DNA from: SAR202 cluster bacterium
GTDB taxonomy: Bacteria > Chloroflexota > Dehalococcoidia > Lucifugimonadales > UBA2985
Reading direction: 5' to 3'
DNA length: 64,000 nt
Assembly: GCA_009391535.1 (NCBI GenBank)
Contig: VFHP01000009.1
Span: forward strand, 29,672-93,671
Every line of letters begins with the position of its first letter. Positions within the stretch are counted from its first letter, which is position 1. The notes beneath the pieces were generated by a model, which had not been told where the DNA came from, ran no database searches, and saw only the letters and a list, made by a program, of their open reading frames with translations. Below, one piece after another: positions 26,274 to 36,042 of this stretch. The position numbers and the translations under genes were made by a program.

Positions 26274-28108
26274 TGCCAATTCAAGTAAGATATTTAAACG
26301 ACCCTAATCAGGAGTGTGTCATTAGACCCGCCCCGTTAGTATCTATTTCTCACAGTGTAAACAAAACTGGAGGCGGGGATTCTTTCGGCGGAACTTACCA
26401 AATCACGCTAACTGGGAAGATTCTAGAAGATAGAGGATTTCCTTTAGCTAGAAGGTCTGACGGCACTTTATTTGAGAAGGTTACTGCTGCCGGAAATGTA
26501 GCTTGGGGTGGAACATTAAAGGGGCCTTACGAGACATTCGATACTACAGTTAGTCACTACGACGACAACAGGCCAGCCACACAAGCTGTGCCTAATTACT
26601 ACAAGCTGGACGCTATATTATCTAAGCAAAAGGCTTTGAGGGCACTGTTTGCTATAGATGGTCAGCGGTTAGAAGTGACAGCGGTACATGGTAATGAGCC
26701 TGAATTTGTATGCTACCCAAGAGTGGTATCCATAAACTTCAGTGAAGGCATCTATGTAAATCAAAGTGATTACACCATCACACTTGAGGCTGACACGATT
26801 TTAGATTACAATCACGACGTTGATCATGACGGAAACCCTTTGTATCTAAAACATGATCCGCATCATGCTGAATATAACCCAATGGGTTCAGGAAGCCCTT
26901 CACTGTTATCCTCTAAACCTAAAAACACGCAGGACATCCTCGAAGGCGGAGGCTTCTTTATAGAATCCTTTGATGAATCTTGGTCTATTGAGGCTGATGA
27001 AAGCTTGGGGGAAACTATCACCAATGATGCAAACGGCGGGCAAGTCATAGCAAAGAGCTATAGACTAACACACACCATGAGTGCTACAGGCAAGCCCCAC
27101 TACTTTCCAAACAAAAACGATGTTGACGACGTTATAAAAGTCCCGGCTTGGAAAAACGCCCAACTGTTTGTTAATAAGAAATTACAGTCAACCGGACACG
27201 GGGAAAAGAATGTTCACTTGCTATACCCCAACGTGAGAAATCATGTTGGCAGTGGCACGATGAGTTTAATAGAGCAGTACCGAGGGTATGACCACTCTAG
27301 AACAGAAGAAGTCAGTATCTCTAACGGTAGTTACAATGTTACTGAAACTTGGCTACTAGCCAGTGGTACCGCCTACGAAAACTTCAATATGAATATTAGT
27401 AGCGAGGTTGGCAGTCCATTCATATCTGTTTCTATTGATGGTTCTATTAAAGGTCTATCCGAATCAGGGCCTAGCGGAGTAGCTGTCGGGGGAAGACTAC
27501 CACAAAGCCCAACAATGAAGAGTGCTTACGGTAACGCTCTTGAAAAATACAGATCTGTTTCTAATGACGGAAAATTTGGAATAGGCTCTCAAATATACAA
27601 GAGAGCAAATAACGCTGTTGCTGTAGAACTCAATTCACAACCAAACTCCATATCACTAGCACAGAACGAATACGATGGAACGATAACATATAACTTAAGC
27701 TTTGACAATAGACCAACTAATATATTGTCGGGTGTTATGTCAGAAAGCATTAGCGTAAACGATACTTATCCGGGAGATGTTTTTGCTATCATACCAGTCA
27801 TTGGTAGAAAGCAGGGTCCAGTTCTTCAGTATATAGGGGGCAGAACTGAGTACAAAAGAGACCTTAGTTTAGAATTGGTTTTAGATTATACCGACGTTTC
27901 CTATGAGAGAGACCGCAAATTGTTACTACAAAAGCCAAGTCTCACTGACCCTCTTAAAACCCAACTGAAAGATTTAATAGAACAACTAAGCCCACAACAT
28001 GAGCCGGGTGTTAGAAAATGGTTTATAGCACCGCCCAGTGAAAGCTGGACACCAAAAGAGGGCAGGTATAGCGTCAACATATCTTGGACTTACGAGCTGG
28101 ACAAATAA
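26273..28108 (+). CDS. Virion structural protein, probably distal tail/baseplate
   Basis: 611 residues; the start ATG overlaps the giant gene stop (TAATG). Beta-rich throughout. The first 200 residues contain an 'SISHSVNKTGGGDSFGGTY' and 'QITLTGKILEDRGFP' block, then 'ITLEADTILDYN'. The middle resembles a baseplate/tail-hub-associated protein, with an extended region of Ser/Gly-rich strands and 'NVTETWLLASGTAYENFNMN'. The last third has a 'YSVNISWTYEL' closing strand. No enzymatic motif was recognised. It belongs to the run of virion genes, and its tight coupling to the giant adhesin suggests that both are made in a fixed ratio. A distal-tail or baseplate-wedge role is inferred. Confidence 0.45.
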   Translation: MPIQVRYLNDPNQECVIRPAPLVSISHSVNKTGGGDSFGGTYQITLTGKILEDRGFPLARRSDGTLFEKVTAAGNVAWGGTLKGPYETFDTTVSHYDDNRPATQAVPNYYKLDAILSKQKALRALFAIDGQRLEVTAVHGNEPEFVCYPRVVSINFSEGIYVNQSDYTITLEADTILDYNHDVDHDGNPLYLKHDPHHAEYNPMGSGSPSLLSSKPKNTQDILEGGGFFIESFDESWSIEADESLGETITNDANGGQVIAKSYRLTHTMSATGKPHYFPNKNDVDDVIKVPAWKNAQLFVNKKLQSTGHGEKNVHLLYPNVRNHVGSGTMSLIEQYRGYDHSRTEEVSISNGSYNVTETWLLASGTAYENFNMNISSEVGSPFISVSIDGSIKGLSESGPSGVAVGGRLPQSPTMKSAYGNALEKYRSVSNDGKFGIGSQIYKRANNAVAVELNSQPNSISLAQNEYDGTITYNLSFDNRPTNILSGVMSESISVNDTYPGDVFAIIPVIGRKQGPVLQYIGGRTEYKRDLSLELVLDYTDVSYERDRKLLLQKPSLTDPLKTQLKDLIEQLSPQHEPGVRKWFIAPPSESWTPKEGRYSVNISWTYELDK

Positions 28109-28485
28109 TGAGTACAATTAGAATACAAGGTGTTCAACTACCCAGCAGCAGTCAGATTATGACCGGCGCTTACGCTAGCGGTATACTTCCATCTGGAGAA
28201 TCTAACTTTTTTGATCATACTTCACCAGATCCCACCTCGGTTCCACCGGGAGCGCCCACAGGACAGTACGGCAGAAACATTGCCTTAGCTCAAACGTTTC
28301 CTTCAGCATATATGTCTGGAGTAAACTTAGAGGAATATTTTAATAACTCTGGAGTGTACGTAACTTACCACACAAGTCTATCAACAATATCGGAAGAAGC
28401 GAAGCTAGAGAGAGGAATAACGTCTTCAATTCTTGCACCGGATGGGCTAAGTACAAAATTCTCAAATAGCATGGGACAGGCGTAG
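28108..28485 (+). CDS. Small virion protein (hypothetical)
   Basis: 125 residues from the ATG at 28108, which overlaps the previous stop; an in-frame ATG at 28084 lies inside the preceding gene. The N-terminus 'STIRIQGVQLPSSSQIMTGAY' is followed by Ser/Pro/Gly-rich text. The C-terminal helix contains 'TISEEAKLERGITSS'. It is small, soluble and of unknown family. Position between the 611- and 723-residue structural genes suggests a minor baseplate or tail tip component. Confidence 0.35.
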   Translation: MSTIRIQGVQLPSSSQIMTGAYASGILPSGESNFFDHTSPDPTSVPPGAPTGQYGRNIALAQTFPSAYMSGVNLEEYFNNSGVYVTYHTSLSTISEEAKLERGITSSILAPDGLSTKFSNSMGQA

Positions 28486-28494
28486 GAGATAGGA

Positions 28495-30666
28495 ATGGCT
28501 GGAAAACAGGATAAAGGTATAACTGATTTCTCAAAATTTAATCAGTATATACACTATAAATACGACTTCAACAAAACCGACGCCCCAGAAGACGGCCCAG
28601 ATATAACTAAACAAAGGCCTGAAGAGGGAGCCTTCTACAAAGAGTACCCAACGAGTTTCCCTGTAGGTAGAAACGTAGATAAGTACGATAGAACCAGCAC
28701 TAGCGATGCCTGTCAAATTTATTGCGCTGAAGGCTCTATCTTGGTTTCAGGTTACGTATACCCACACTCAAGCGCTGACACCTTAGAGAACCTGAGCGGT
28801 CAGTACCTAACACCCCTCAACGATTCCGTTTTAAATAGAAAGCTAACCAAAAAACAGCAAATAGGTCAGGAGCTTGGCCTTACCTTTGAAGAGCTTCAAC
28901 ACCAAATAGGCATAGTGGGAATTCGGTATTGGTGCAGCGGGACACCTACAAAGCCTTGGGTCTGTCCTGAAGGATTTTATTTAATAAATAAGGAGAACCC
29001 ACAAACTCACGAGACTCCGGTTCCGGGCAGCGGCGGCTGGGATGCTGAGGGTTCTTTTGGTTATCTCGGCAACTCCTGCACTTCATGCAAGACCGACAGG
29101 GAAACTGCCCCGTTCAGAGTTCCGTCCATCTCAGATGCATGTATACCAAGTGACTTTAAAGCTTTAGGGTTAACGCTGTCTGGACCTAAAGCACAACAAG
29201 TAATGGGTCCACCCCTCGTTTTTGGTGAGGAGCCTCAACCCAAACCACTGATCTGGACTGTTGGCGAGGTAGGTGTTTATGAATACGACACTTTTGATCT
29301 TAGCTTCCAAGGGATTAATGGAGACTCTGGAGTTTATCCAATTTCAGGGTTACATCCAGAAAACCCTTGGCATCCACAGAACAACAGAGCGGGCAAAGTG
29401 ATACCCTCTGGAATGGTGGTTGTGGAAGTGAAGGTTCCTAAAGCGTATTCACCCGATATTACCACCACCGTTACATTAAGTCCTGCTTGGGGTAGCGTTG
29501 TCGATACGTTATACCCACGCGAAGGCGATCCATTCCTAAAAACTCTGTCTTATCTGTATGGCGAGGACGAAGTTAATAACCCGGATGCCGATCCTCCAGA
29601 AAAGATATTATACCACAACCACACTTGGACTGGAGGGTTAAAGTGGAATGGCGGCGGAAGTTTCTCTTATATACCAAAAAGGCCTACCGCTGGGAGCCTT
29701 GACGGGATGGGTAGCGGTCCTTGGAGAGTTGAATCCGAACTTACCAACGGGTGGAAGATGACTGACATGTGCTACGCAACAAGGCACCCTCATCGTCCCG
29801 GTGTGCATAGCCTTTCTGGGATCAGGGATAACGGCAGAAAAACGTGGCATATCCACGATTACAGCGTTGCACCTACAATTTCACATCCAAGCCAATATAT
29901 CATACCGCCCCCGAAATTTGTAAGCGTCGGCAAATTTAATGTTTACAGTGAGCATACATCGACCAGAGAATCGAAGCAGCGGAGACACGCCGGTGCTGGT
30001 AGAAATACCCCCGAAAATATTTTTGACACACCGGACCTCAGTAAAGTTGATTTTAGCGAAACAATCAAAATAACAAACGATTCACCATTTGACTTTAGCT
30101 GGATAAATTATGGCACTGATTTTGTAGATTGGGAAGATGTGAAGCTTGGCACACCTGTGCTATTTGAGTCAATTCAGTCCTTTAAATATCTAGACGATTT
30201 TAATCTATATTGGGCCATTAGTGCAGAGGTACCGTTTTTTAGTGCGGCTGCTTTGGAAAAACCTAACATGCGATGGGGTAATGCTACTGATAAAGCTAAG
30301 CGAAGGATGCGTAATTCTGAGGCAGCAAACTTATTGTCGCCGGGTGGTAATAGTGCTTGGAATCTACCATACGGGAACTTTGCTTTACGGGTAGGAAACA
30401 TTGGACCAAATAAAAGTCATAAGCACCCCAAAACAAAAATATATGAAAAGAGAGATCTTCTTGGGGGGAAGATGCCGGAAGATGTCAAGTGGCCCGCTGG
30501 TGAATGGCTTCTTGATGTAGATGAAGATACGCTCAAACCGAGATGGCGCTGGAAGTTTTATAATTATTATCTTCATGTTTGGTACGGATATAAATTTGAT
30601 AAATATACAGTTTATAGTGACTTGAACAGCCAGATGTTCCACATTGTAGAGACGAGGGATTCATAA
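28495..30666 (+). CDS. Virion structural protein (baseplate/tail tip), Cys-containing
   Basis: 723 residues, preceded by a good AGGAGATAGGA ribosome site. It has a Cys-rich segment (about residues 139-220): 'RYWCSGTPTKPWVCPEGFY', then 'GYLGNSCTSCKTDRE' and 'SDACIPSDF'. This could bind metal or be disulphide-bonded. Beta-rich segments include 'TWTGGLKWNGGGSFSY' and 'VVVEVKVPKAY'. The stop overlaps the next start (TAATG at 30,664). No known enzymatic motif was seen. A tail-tip or baseplate role is inferred from location. Confidence 0.4.
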   Translation: MAGKQDKGITDFSKFNQYIHYKYDFNKTDAPEDGPDITKQRPEEGAFYKEYPTSFPVGRNVDKYDRTSTSDACQIYCAEGSILVSGYVYPHSSADTLENLSGQYLTPLNDSVLNRKLTKKQQIGQELGLTFEELQHQIGIVGIRYWCSGTPTKPWVCPEGFYLINKENPQTHETPVPGSGGWDAEGSFGYLGNSCTSCKTDRETAPFRVPSISDACIPSDFKALGLTLSGPKAQQVMGPPLVFGEEPQPKPLIWTVGEVGVYEYDTFDLSFQGINGDSGVYPISGLHPENPWHPQNNRAGKVIPSGMVVVEVKVPKAYSPDITTTVTLSPAWGSVVDTLYPREGDPFLKTLSYLYGEDEVNNPDADPPEKILYHNHTWTGGLKWNGGGSFSYIPKRPTAGSLDGMGSGPWRVESELTNGWKMTDMCYATRHPHRPGVHSLSGIRDNGRKTWHIHDYSVAPTISHPSQYIIPPPKFVSVGKFNVYSEHTSTRESKQRRHAGAGRNTPENIFDTPDLSKVDFSETIKITNDSPFDFSWINYGTDFVDWEDVKLGTPVLFESIQSFKYLDDFNLYWAISAEVPFFSAAALEKPNMRWGNATDKAKRRMRNSEAANLLSPGGNSAWNLPYGNFALRVGNIGPNKSHKHPKTKIYEKRDLLGGKMPEDVKWPAGEWLLDVDEDTLKPRWRWKFYNYYLHVWYGYKFDKYTVYSDLNSQMFHIVETRDS

Positions 30667-33600
30667 TGGGTTGGCCAAGAGAAGATGAAGTTAACGGCTT
30701 CAATGAATACAGTATAACTCCGGGTTCAGGAGCAACTGGGCTTTCGTGGCCAGACAAGGGAGCCATTCCCGAATCTCTCTCTGCTGGTGGGTGGACTGTT
30801 GGAAATGAAGGCTTCGTCCAGCAGACATTTCTGGGGGCTTCCATAAGATCATTTAGTGTCAATGGCGGTTTTGGAGACTCTACGTCAACACTTAGCGTTG
30901 CTCTAGTGAATGATGAATACAACGTTTCCGACAAGAGTGGTTTAGGTAAGGGTGACGATGTTTATCACAACGGGGTAAGAGATAACTTCATACCGCCACC
31001 CGTTGGTTCGCCTGTGTTTTTTAAGTTCGGCAAAAATCCAGCCACCGTAGAAGACGCTTGGAGAAAAGTATTTGATGACACTTACACTTGGGCACCTGAC
31101 TTCCCGAATCCTAATTGGAACAAGCCCCAAAAGTACACAGGAAGCTCAAGGCAAACAATGCCCGAGGAAAGAGATTATCCCATTGTGACAACAGTTAGTG
31201 GGGTAATCTCTGAGATTCCCGGACATGGGCACTACTTCAAGGGTTCCTCAAACCCAGTAGATTTAAAAGCTGGAACAGGCTCCCTAAATATAAGCGACGA
31301 CAGTAACCGGTGGGAAGACCAGTCATCTAGATTTGACCCCACAAACAAAGGTAGGGGTAGATACCACTTTGCTTTTGGGGGTATACTGCAAAGTTACACA
31401 GAAAACCGTGGTGGTGGCGGGAACCCACTTTATGACGTTCAAGTGGTTGACCCTAGGGAAATATTATCAAACGCTGTTCTTATTCTCAACAACTATTCCG
31501 GCACTACGTTTAACAATAAAAACCTATTTAATGTATACGGATTTCTTGAATACGAGCCAAGCGACACCTTAAGGCAAGCTTTAAGAAGTCACTACAAAGT
31601 TAATGACAATCCTGACTTTACAGGAGTCAACCCTATAGACGGGCAAGTCCCGATGCTGAGAAAGTATGTTCAGCCAGACGGTGGCATATTATACTATGGC
31701 GACGACATGTATAGGAACGTTCCGCCGTTACCCTTCTCTTTTCTTCCCGGCATGCTGCCACCAACATTTCCAATCACAGGAGTCGGCTATTCCCGAAGAA
31801 GTGATAAAGGGATACCTTATTACAGAGTTTATCAAGCGCTGTCAGCGTTATTTAATTACGATGGAGCATTGCCAGCGGAATATGTTTCGAGAGGCTTTGG
31901 TGGCACGATTAATTTCAGAGGCTTCAACTATGTTGTAGACTTTAGCGGCATTCCCCTTGATAGAATACCTAAGTTCTATTACCTAGACTTTGATCAGATT
32001 GACATGCTGTCTCTGGCTCAGGAGCTTTGTGATGTAATAAGTCACGATTTATTCGTTAGCCTCCTACCAGTTATTGATCACCCCGCTTGCGAATGGCTTT
32101 ACAACTGGAACAAAAACTGCATAAACAACGGAAACCAAACAGACTTAGTGGCGGGCATAATACGTGTTGATGCTATAAATAGATCCGATAAACCGGTCTA
32201 TGGTAGCATCCAAAAATTCTTAAACAGTTTGGCTTCGTTGGGTATTGAAGTGGAGAATAGAGATATAGGCTTTGAGCTATCAAACGTAGTGACCGATAAG
32301 TTCATTGTGGGTGCTCAAGAGACGGAGATGTATTATTTCTCTGGGAATAAGGATAGAGATTTTCTCGAAACAAGAAGGTATCAAGCCTTTGGTGGCCGTG
32401 GAGCAGACAAACACCTTAAGGAACAGTGGTACTTAAGCACGTCTTTCAATCAGCAAATTATTCCTTTCTATGGATTTTTAGGCAAGGATGCTGTTACTAT
32501 CCCCAGAGGATATGGTTCCTACCAGCAGATACTTCTAGACTCAACATCGTTAAACGCTAACGGTGTTGGGAACTATTATGTTGCTACGGAGATGGAACTG
32601 AGAGCTGCATCCGTTTCGTTTGAGCAGTGGAAAAACTTCCTACTTACCTACAACGATGTATACATGGAGTCAATGGAAGAAAATGACGGCTTTGAAAAGG
32701 CTCTTCTAGTACAAACACCGTTTGTTCCTGACGGTCAGATTTTTAATCCTAACATTTCAAACAACTACGGGGTTTCATCCCCACGATGTGTCTGGAGATC
32801 TGATAGAAATTATGTTGGGCCAGATGGCCTACCCGCAAGTCCGTGCAGCCCTCCCTACGGCTATCCTCTCTATTTTAAGAGGGCGGAAAAGATAGGTATA
32901 CCAGAGGCTGGTCTAGCAAAAATAACTGCCGCAAAAACCCAGATAGCTACGAACTACGCTAAGCTAAAACTACCCAAGAACTCTGAGAAATTCCAAGAAA
33001 TCCGCATGAAGGATATGGAAGAAGCTAAAGACCAGATCATGGTAAATCTGAATGCTGCAAAATCTGTAGCTGCCGGAATTTTTGACAGAGTTAGTACACT
33101 CGTGCCAGAGGCAATATTCCCTAAAGCTATGGCTAGCTTTGTTACGAAAAACGATAAACTCAACGAGGTCGTTAGTGTTGCGAAAGACTTAGCTGCCACC
33201 GCGTTTGAGGCGGCTGTAAAAGCTAGAGCACAGAAAGATTACGCCCTAACAGTAGGGGCAATTAAAACCTTCCTAGATAAAAACGAGGGGATGTTGAAGC
33301 AAGTTCAAAGGCTTCAAGAGGAAGGTATGGAAAATGCACTAAAAGTATATAACTTTGTAAAAGGTGTAGCAGATAAACATCTTGGTAAAACTTTCCTAGT
33401 AAAAATCCCAAAGAGATGCAACCTGTCTTACTCTAAAGACATAAAAGTTAAGTCAATAACCCAAGGCGTATGGAACCATCCAAATAATTTCAACGCCGCT
33501 GGAAATGCTGTTAACCCACAGGGTCTAGAGGTTGTACCAGATCCCGATATGGTTCAAGAAGGCGTAAACCAAGCTCAGGCTCAGGGTCATTTAGTTACTG

Positions 33601-36023
33601 AATATTCATACGGCCCATTCGGGTTCATGCCTAGATCTGTCAATTCCGACATCGCTACATTTTTTGGGAATAGATATGGTTCTGCTTTTCAGCAAGAAAT
33701 TATGGCCCTTAGAAATTTAGAGCAACCCGCTAGAATCAGTAATGGCATAACAGACATACAGGCTAGCCACTTGTCTACTAACAAGCTTCCAATGTCGGAC
33801 ATTCTTCCTCCTTACGCCTATACAACGGGAGCGTTAAAGTGTAACTACAACCCAATGTCTGATGGATATGAGTTTAATTACACGCCAGATAGCCAAGGTG
33901 GTTTTTTTCCGTTTGATTTGTTTGAGAACACTCTCACTCCTTCAGATATGGCTCAAATACCAAACCAGAGTAAGATACCTCTAGGAACAAGACAACTATT
34001 ATGCCCTAAAGATCTAACAAACTTTATTAGTGAAAATGGTAGAATCTCTTGCTATGTCAGGTATGACGATAGTCAATATCTAAGTTTCCACGGAATAAGC
34101 AAGGACTCAATCACCCAAGAAGTAATCACTAGAAACGGAGAATTAGTTCCAGACCTAGTTGAAGCAATGGATAATATGAAGCCAGATAAATTTCACAGCT
34201 TTAACACAAAAGATGATCTTGCGAAGCTGCCAAGATCTCTTGCTTTTGTTAAATGTGAAGTAGATTCAAAACTTTATATGCCTCCAAAATCTGTTGGTGT
34301 TGATCCCAACGCCACCTTTGCATTGACCAAAAGTCAGATTTATAAAGATAAGGTGTTTGGAAGAGATGTCGTAGATATTGGACAGCTATCAGAACCTAGG
34401 CAAATATGGAATGAGTCTGGGTGTTATTGGGAAAATAGCTATCAGTACTATGAAGCGAACTTTGTTCCAAACCCTGAAAATGGGGGATATGATGGCACCA
34501 AGGTGAGGCAGGAAGATTTTTACAGGGAATATAACGCAGTACTGGATGGAGATATAATAAGAACTGATATAGCGGGTCTGGATTCAGACCATGTATACGC
34601 CCTAATTACGCTTCCGGGAAAAGTTGTTCCAACCAAAGACTCAAGAATGAAGGATGGCCCCTACTTTAAGTATCAGCCAGCCCTTATTAAACACCTACTA
34701 ACAATGGACACAGTTAAGGGTGCTTACGGATTTGAGAAGCCTACATTTAGAGGAGCGCCCACAAACCATCTCGTAGCAGAGTGTGATAACTTTACGGTTG
34801 AAAATATAATAAATGCTAAGAACGCCCAAAAGAAGGCCTTGGAGAAGCTAACACTAGCTACTCCCGAAGCCATGCTTAGTGTTGCGGTTCCCTCTCCTGT
34901 TTATCCAGACTTAGTGGCACTCCCATTAATGTCTAAGGATAGATGTTACGGCCCTTGGATATCATCATCATTAGATATTCAGGCATTCCGACATAGGGGT
35001 ATAGGGGGTAAAATAGAGTTCATCAAGGATGAAAATCTTGCTCCTTGGAGTTACGCCGGTTATCAACTTATGAACGAAGCGGGCAAGCTCCAAGCTATAT
35101 TTTCTAACAGCTTACTGCTCTTTTCTGAAAGAGGTGGATTTGTTTACCCAGACGCCCCTAGAGGAAACACACTAGCCCAATCCTTAATAGACGGAGGGCC
35201 GCTTGTTACCAGTATCTCAGTTGATGTTAGTGAGGGTGGAGTAAAAACTACATACAAGATGGATCTATACACAGCAAACTTTGGAAAGCTGGTCAAGCAG
35301 AAAGAAATCCTAATAGGTAAAGTGGCTAGGGAGCGACAGCGATTGAGAGATCAGAGGAATGAATTGATTAGAAAAGGTATAGGGAAAGCCCAGTCGTCTA
35401 CCAATCTGGGAGCTATAAATAGACAATTCGATCATGTATTGTTAGCAGCAAAAGCCACTGAAAATCTAATGACAGATCTAGACAGGAAACACACCCACAG
35501 TGATATGATAGTTGCCAGCGTTGTTTCTGACAGCCATGTGGGTCATAACGACAACGGTGAAAGCAACAGCACCAAGAGGGTTGGATATGAGGTAAGCTCT
35601 CAACCAAGAAAAATATTAAACCAGTCGATATCAATGGCACCCGACAAGGAAACAGCTAGAAAGCTAGACATGAATACATTTGGTGGCAGTTGGAGCAACA
35701 TGATGGGTGGTGTATCTCAAGATGTTTATCATCCAGACGCCCCATATTTCCAGTCTATAAACTACGCTGCTAACCAAGAGAGATACTATTTTCAAGATGG
35801 AGAACTTACTCAAAATCTAATGCCTGAAGCTGGAACCGGAGGGGGAACGACGGGTGGAGGAACAGCCGGGGCAGGAACCGGAGGAACAGCCGGAGGATCA
35901 ACTGGCGGTGGTGATGCATTCACTCCAGATTTAGGTGGAGGCGGAGGGGCTGACACTGGTGCTGGCGATGGCGCTGGCGGAGGGTTTGACTCCGGTGGTG
36001 GCGATGGATTTGGTGGTGGTTAA
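30666..36023 (+). CDS. Large baseplate/tail hub-like protein with coiled-coil and Gly-rich tail
   Basis: 1,785 residues. The N-terminal 100 residues ('ASIRSFSVNGGFGDSTSTL' then 'SVALVNDEYN') resemble the opening of tail-hub/baseplate proteins, in which 'I-x-S-x-S-x-x-x-G-F-G-x-x-x-S-T-L' is followed by a strand ending in VND. The middle is beta-rich and aromatic. Residues about 745-905 form a Lys/Ala/Glu coiled coil. A long beta-rich portion follows, and another coiled coil lies near 1,540-1,610. The last 70 residues (from about 35,830) are almost entirely Gly, with Thr, Ala, Asp and Ser. The gene abuts the previous one. It is probably the hub/spike platform of the tail tip. Family name uncertain. 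Confidence 0.45.
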   Translation: MGWPREDEVNGFNEYSITPGSGATGLSWPDKGAIPESLSAGGWTVGNEGFVQQTFLGASIRSFSVNGGFGDSTSTLSVALVNDEYNVSDKSGLGKGDDVYHNGVRDNFIPPPVGSPVFFKFGKNPATVEDAWRKVFDDTYTWAPDFPNPNWNKPQKYTGSSRQTMPEERDYPIVTTVSGVISEIPGHGHYFKGSSNPVDLKAGTGSLNISDDSNRWEDQSSRFDPTNKGRGRYHFAFGGILQSYTENRGGGGNPLYDVQVVDPREILSNAVLILNNYSGTTFNNKNLFNVYGFLEYEPSDTLRQALRSHYKVNDNPDFTGVNPIDGQVPMLRKYVQPDGGILYYGDDMYRNVPPLPFSFLPGMLPPTFPITGVGYSRRSDKGIPYYRVYQALSALFNYDGALPAEYVSRGFGGTINFRGFNYVVDFSGIPLDRIPKFYYLDFDQIDMLSLAQELCDVISHDLFVSLLPVIDHPACEWLYNWNKNCINNGNQTDLVAGIIRVDAINRSDKPVYGSIQKFLNSLASLGIEVENRDIGFELSNVVTDKFIVGAQETEMYYFSGNKDRDFLETRRYQAFGGRGADKHLKEQWYLSTSFNQQIIPFYGFLGKDAVTIPRGYGSYQQILLDSTSLNANGVGNYYVATEMELRAASVSFEQWKNFLLTYNDVYMESMEENDGFEKALLVQTPFVPDGQIFNPNISNNYGVSSPRCVWRSDRNYVGPDGLPASPCSPPYGYPLYFKRAEKIGIPEAGLAKITAAKTQIATNYAKLKLPKNSEKFQEIRMKDMEEAKDQIMVNLNAAKSVAAGIFDRVSTLVPEAIFPKAMASFVTKNDKLNEVVSVAKDLAATAFEAAVKARAQKDYALTVGAIKTFLDKNEGMLKQVQRLQEEGMENALKVYNFVKGVADKHLGKTFLVKIPKRCNLSYSKDIKVKSITQGVWNHPNNFNAAGNAVNPQGLEVVPDPDMVQEGVNQAQAQGHLVTEYSYGPFGFMPRSVNSDIATFFGNRYGSAFQQEIMALRNLEQPARISNGITDIQASHLSTNKLPMSDILPPYAYTTGALKCNYNPMSDGYEFNYTPDSQGGFFPFDLFENTLTPSDMAQIPNQSKIPLGTRQLLCPKDLTNFISENGRISCYVRYDDSQYLSFHGISKDSITQEVITRNGELVPDLVEAMDNMKPDKFHSFNTKDDLAKLPRSLAFVKCEVDSKLYMPPKSVGVDPNATFALTKSQIYKDKVFGRDVVDIGQLSEPRQIWNESGCYWENSYQYYEANFVPNPENGGYDGTKVRQEDFYREYNAVLDGDIIRTDIAGLDSDHVYALITLPGKVVPTKDSRMKDGPYFKYQPALIKHLLTMDTVKGAYGFEKPTFRGAPTNHLVAECDNFTVENIINAKNAQKKALEKLTLATPEAMLSVAVPSPVYPDLVALPLMSKDRCYGPWISSSLDIQAFRHRGIGGKIEFIKDENLAPWSYAGYQLMNEAGKLQAIFSNSLLLFSERGGFVYPDAPRGNTLAQSLIDGGPLVTSISVDVSEGGVKTTYKMDLYTANFGKLVKQKEILIGKVARERQRLRDQRNELIRKGIGKAQSSTNLGAINRQFDHVLLAAKATENLMTDLDRKHTHSDMIVASVVSDSHVGHNDNGESNSTKRVGYEVSSQPRKILNQSISMAPDKETARKLDMNTFGGSWSNMMGGVSQDVYHPDAPYFQSINYAANQERYYFQDGELTQNLMPEAGTGGGTTGGGTAGAGTGGTAGGSTGGGDAFTPDLGGGGGADTGAGDGAGGGFDSGGGDGFGGG
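35838..36020 (+). repeat. Gly-rich low-complexity tail coding region
   Basis: Degenerate GGA/GGT-rich codons encode a run of Gly with Thr/Ala/Ser/Asp (pattern GTGG, GGG, GDG) up to the stop codon. The repeat is imperfect at the DNA level, and the length may vary between relatives. Confidence 0.6.
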
Positions 36024-36042
36024 GGAATAATAGGAGATAAAC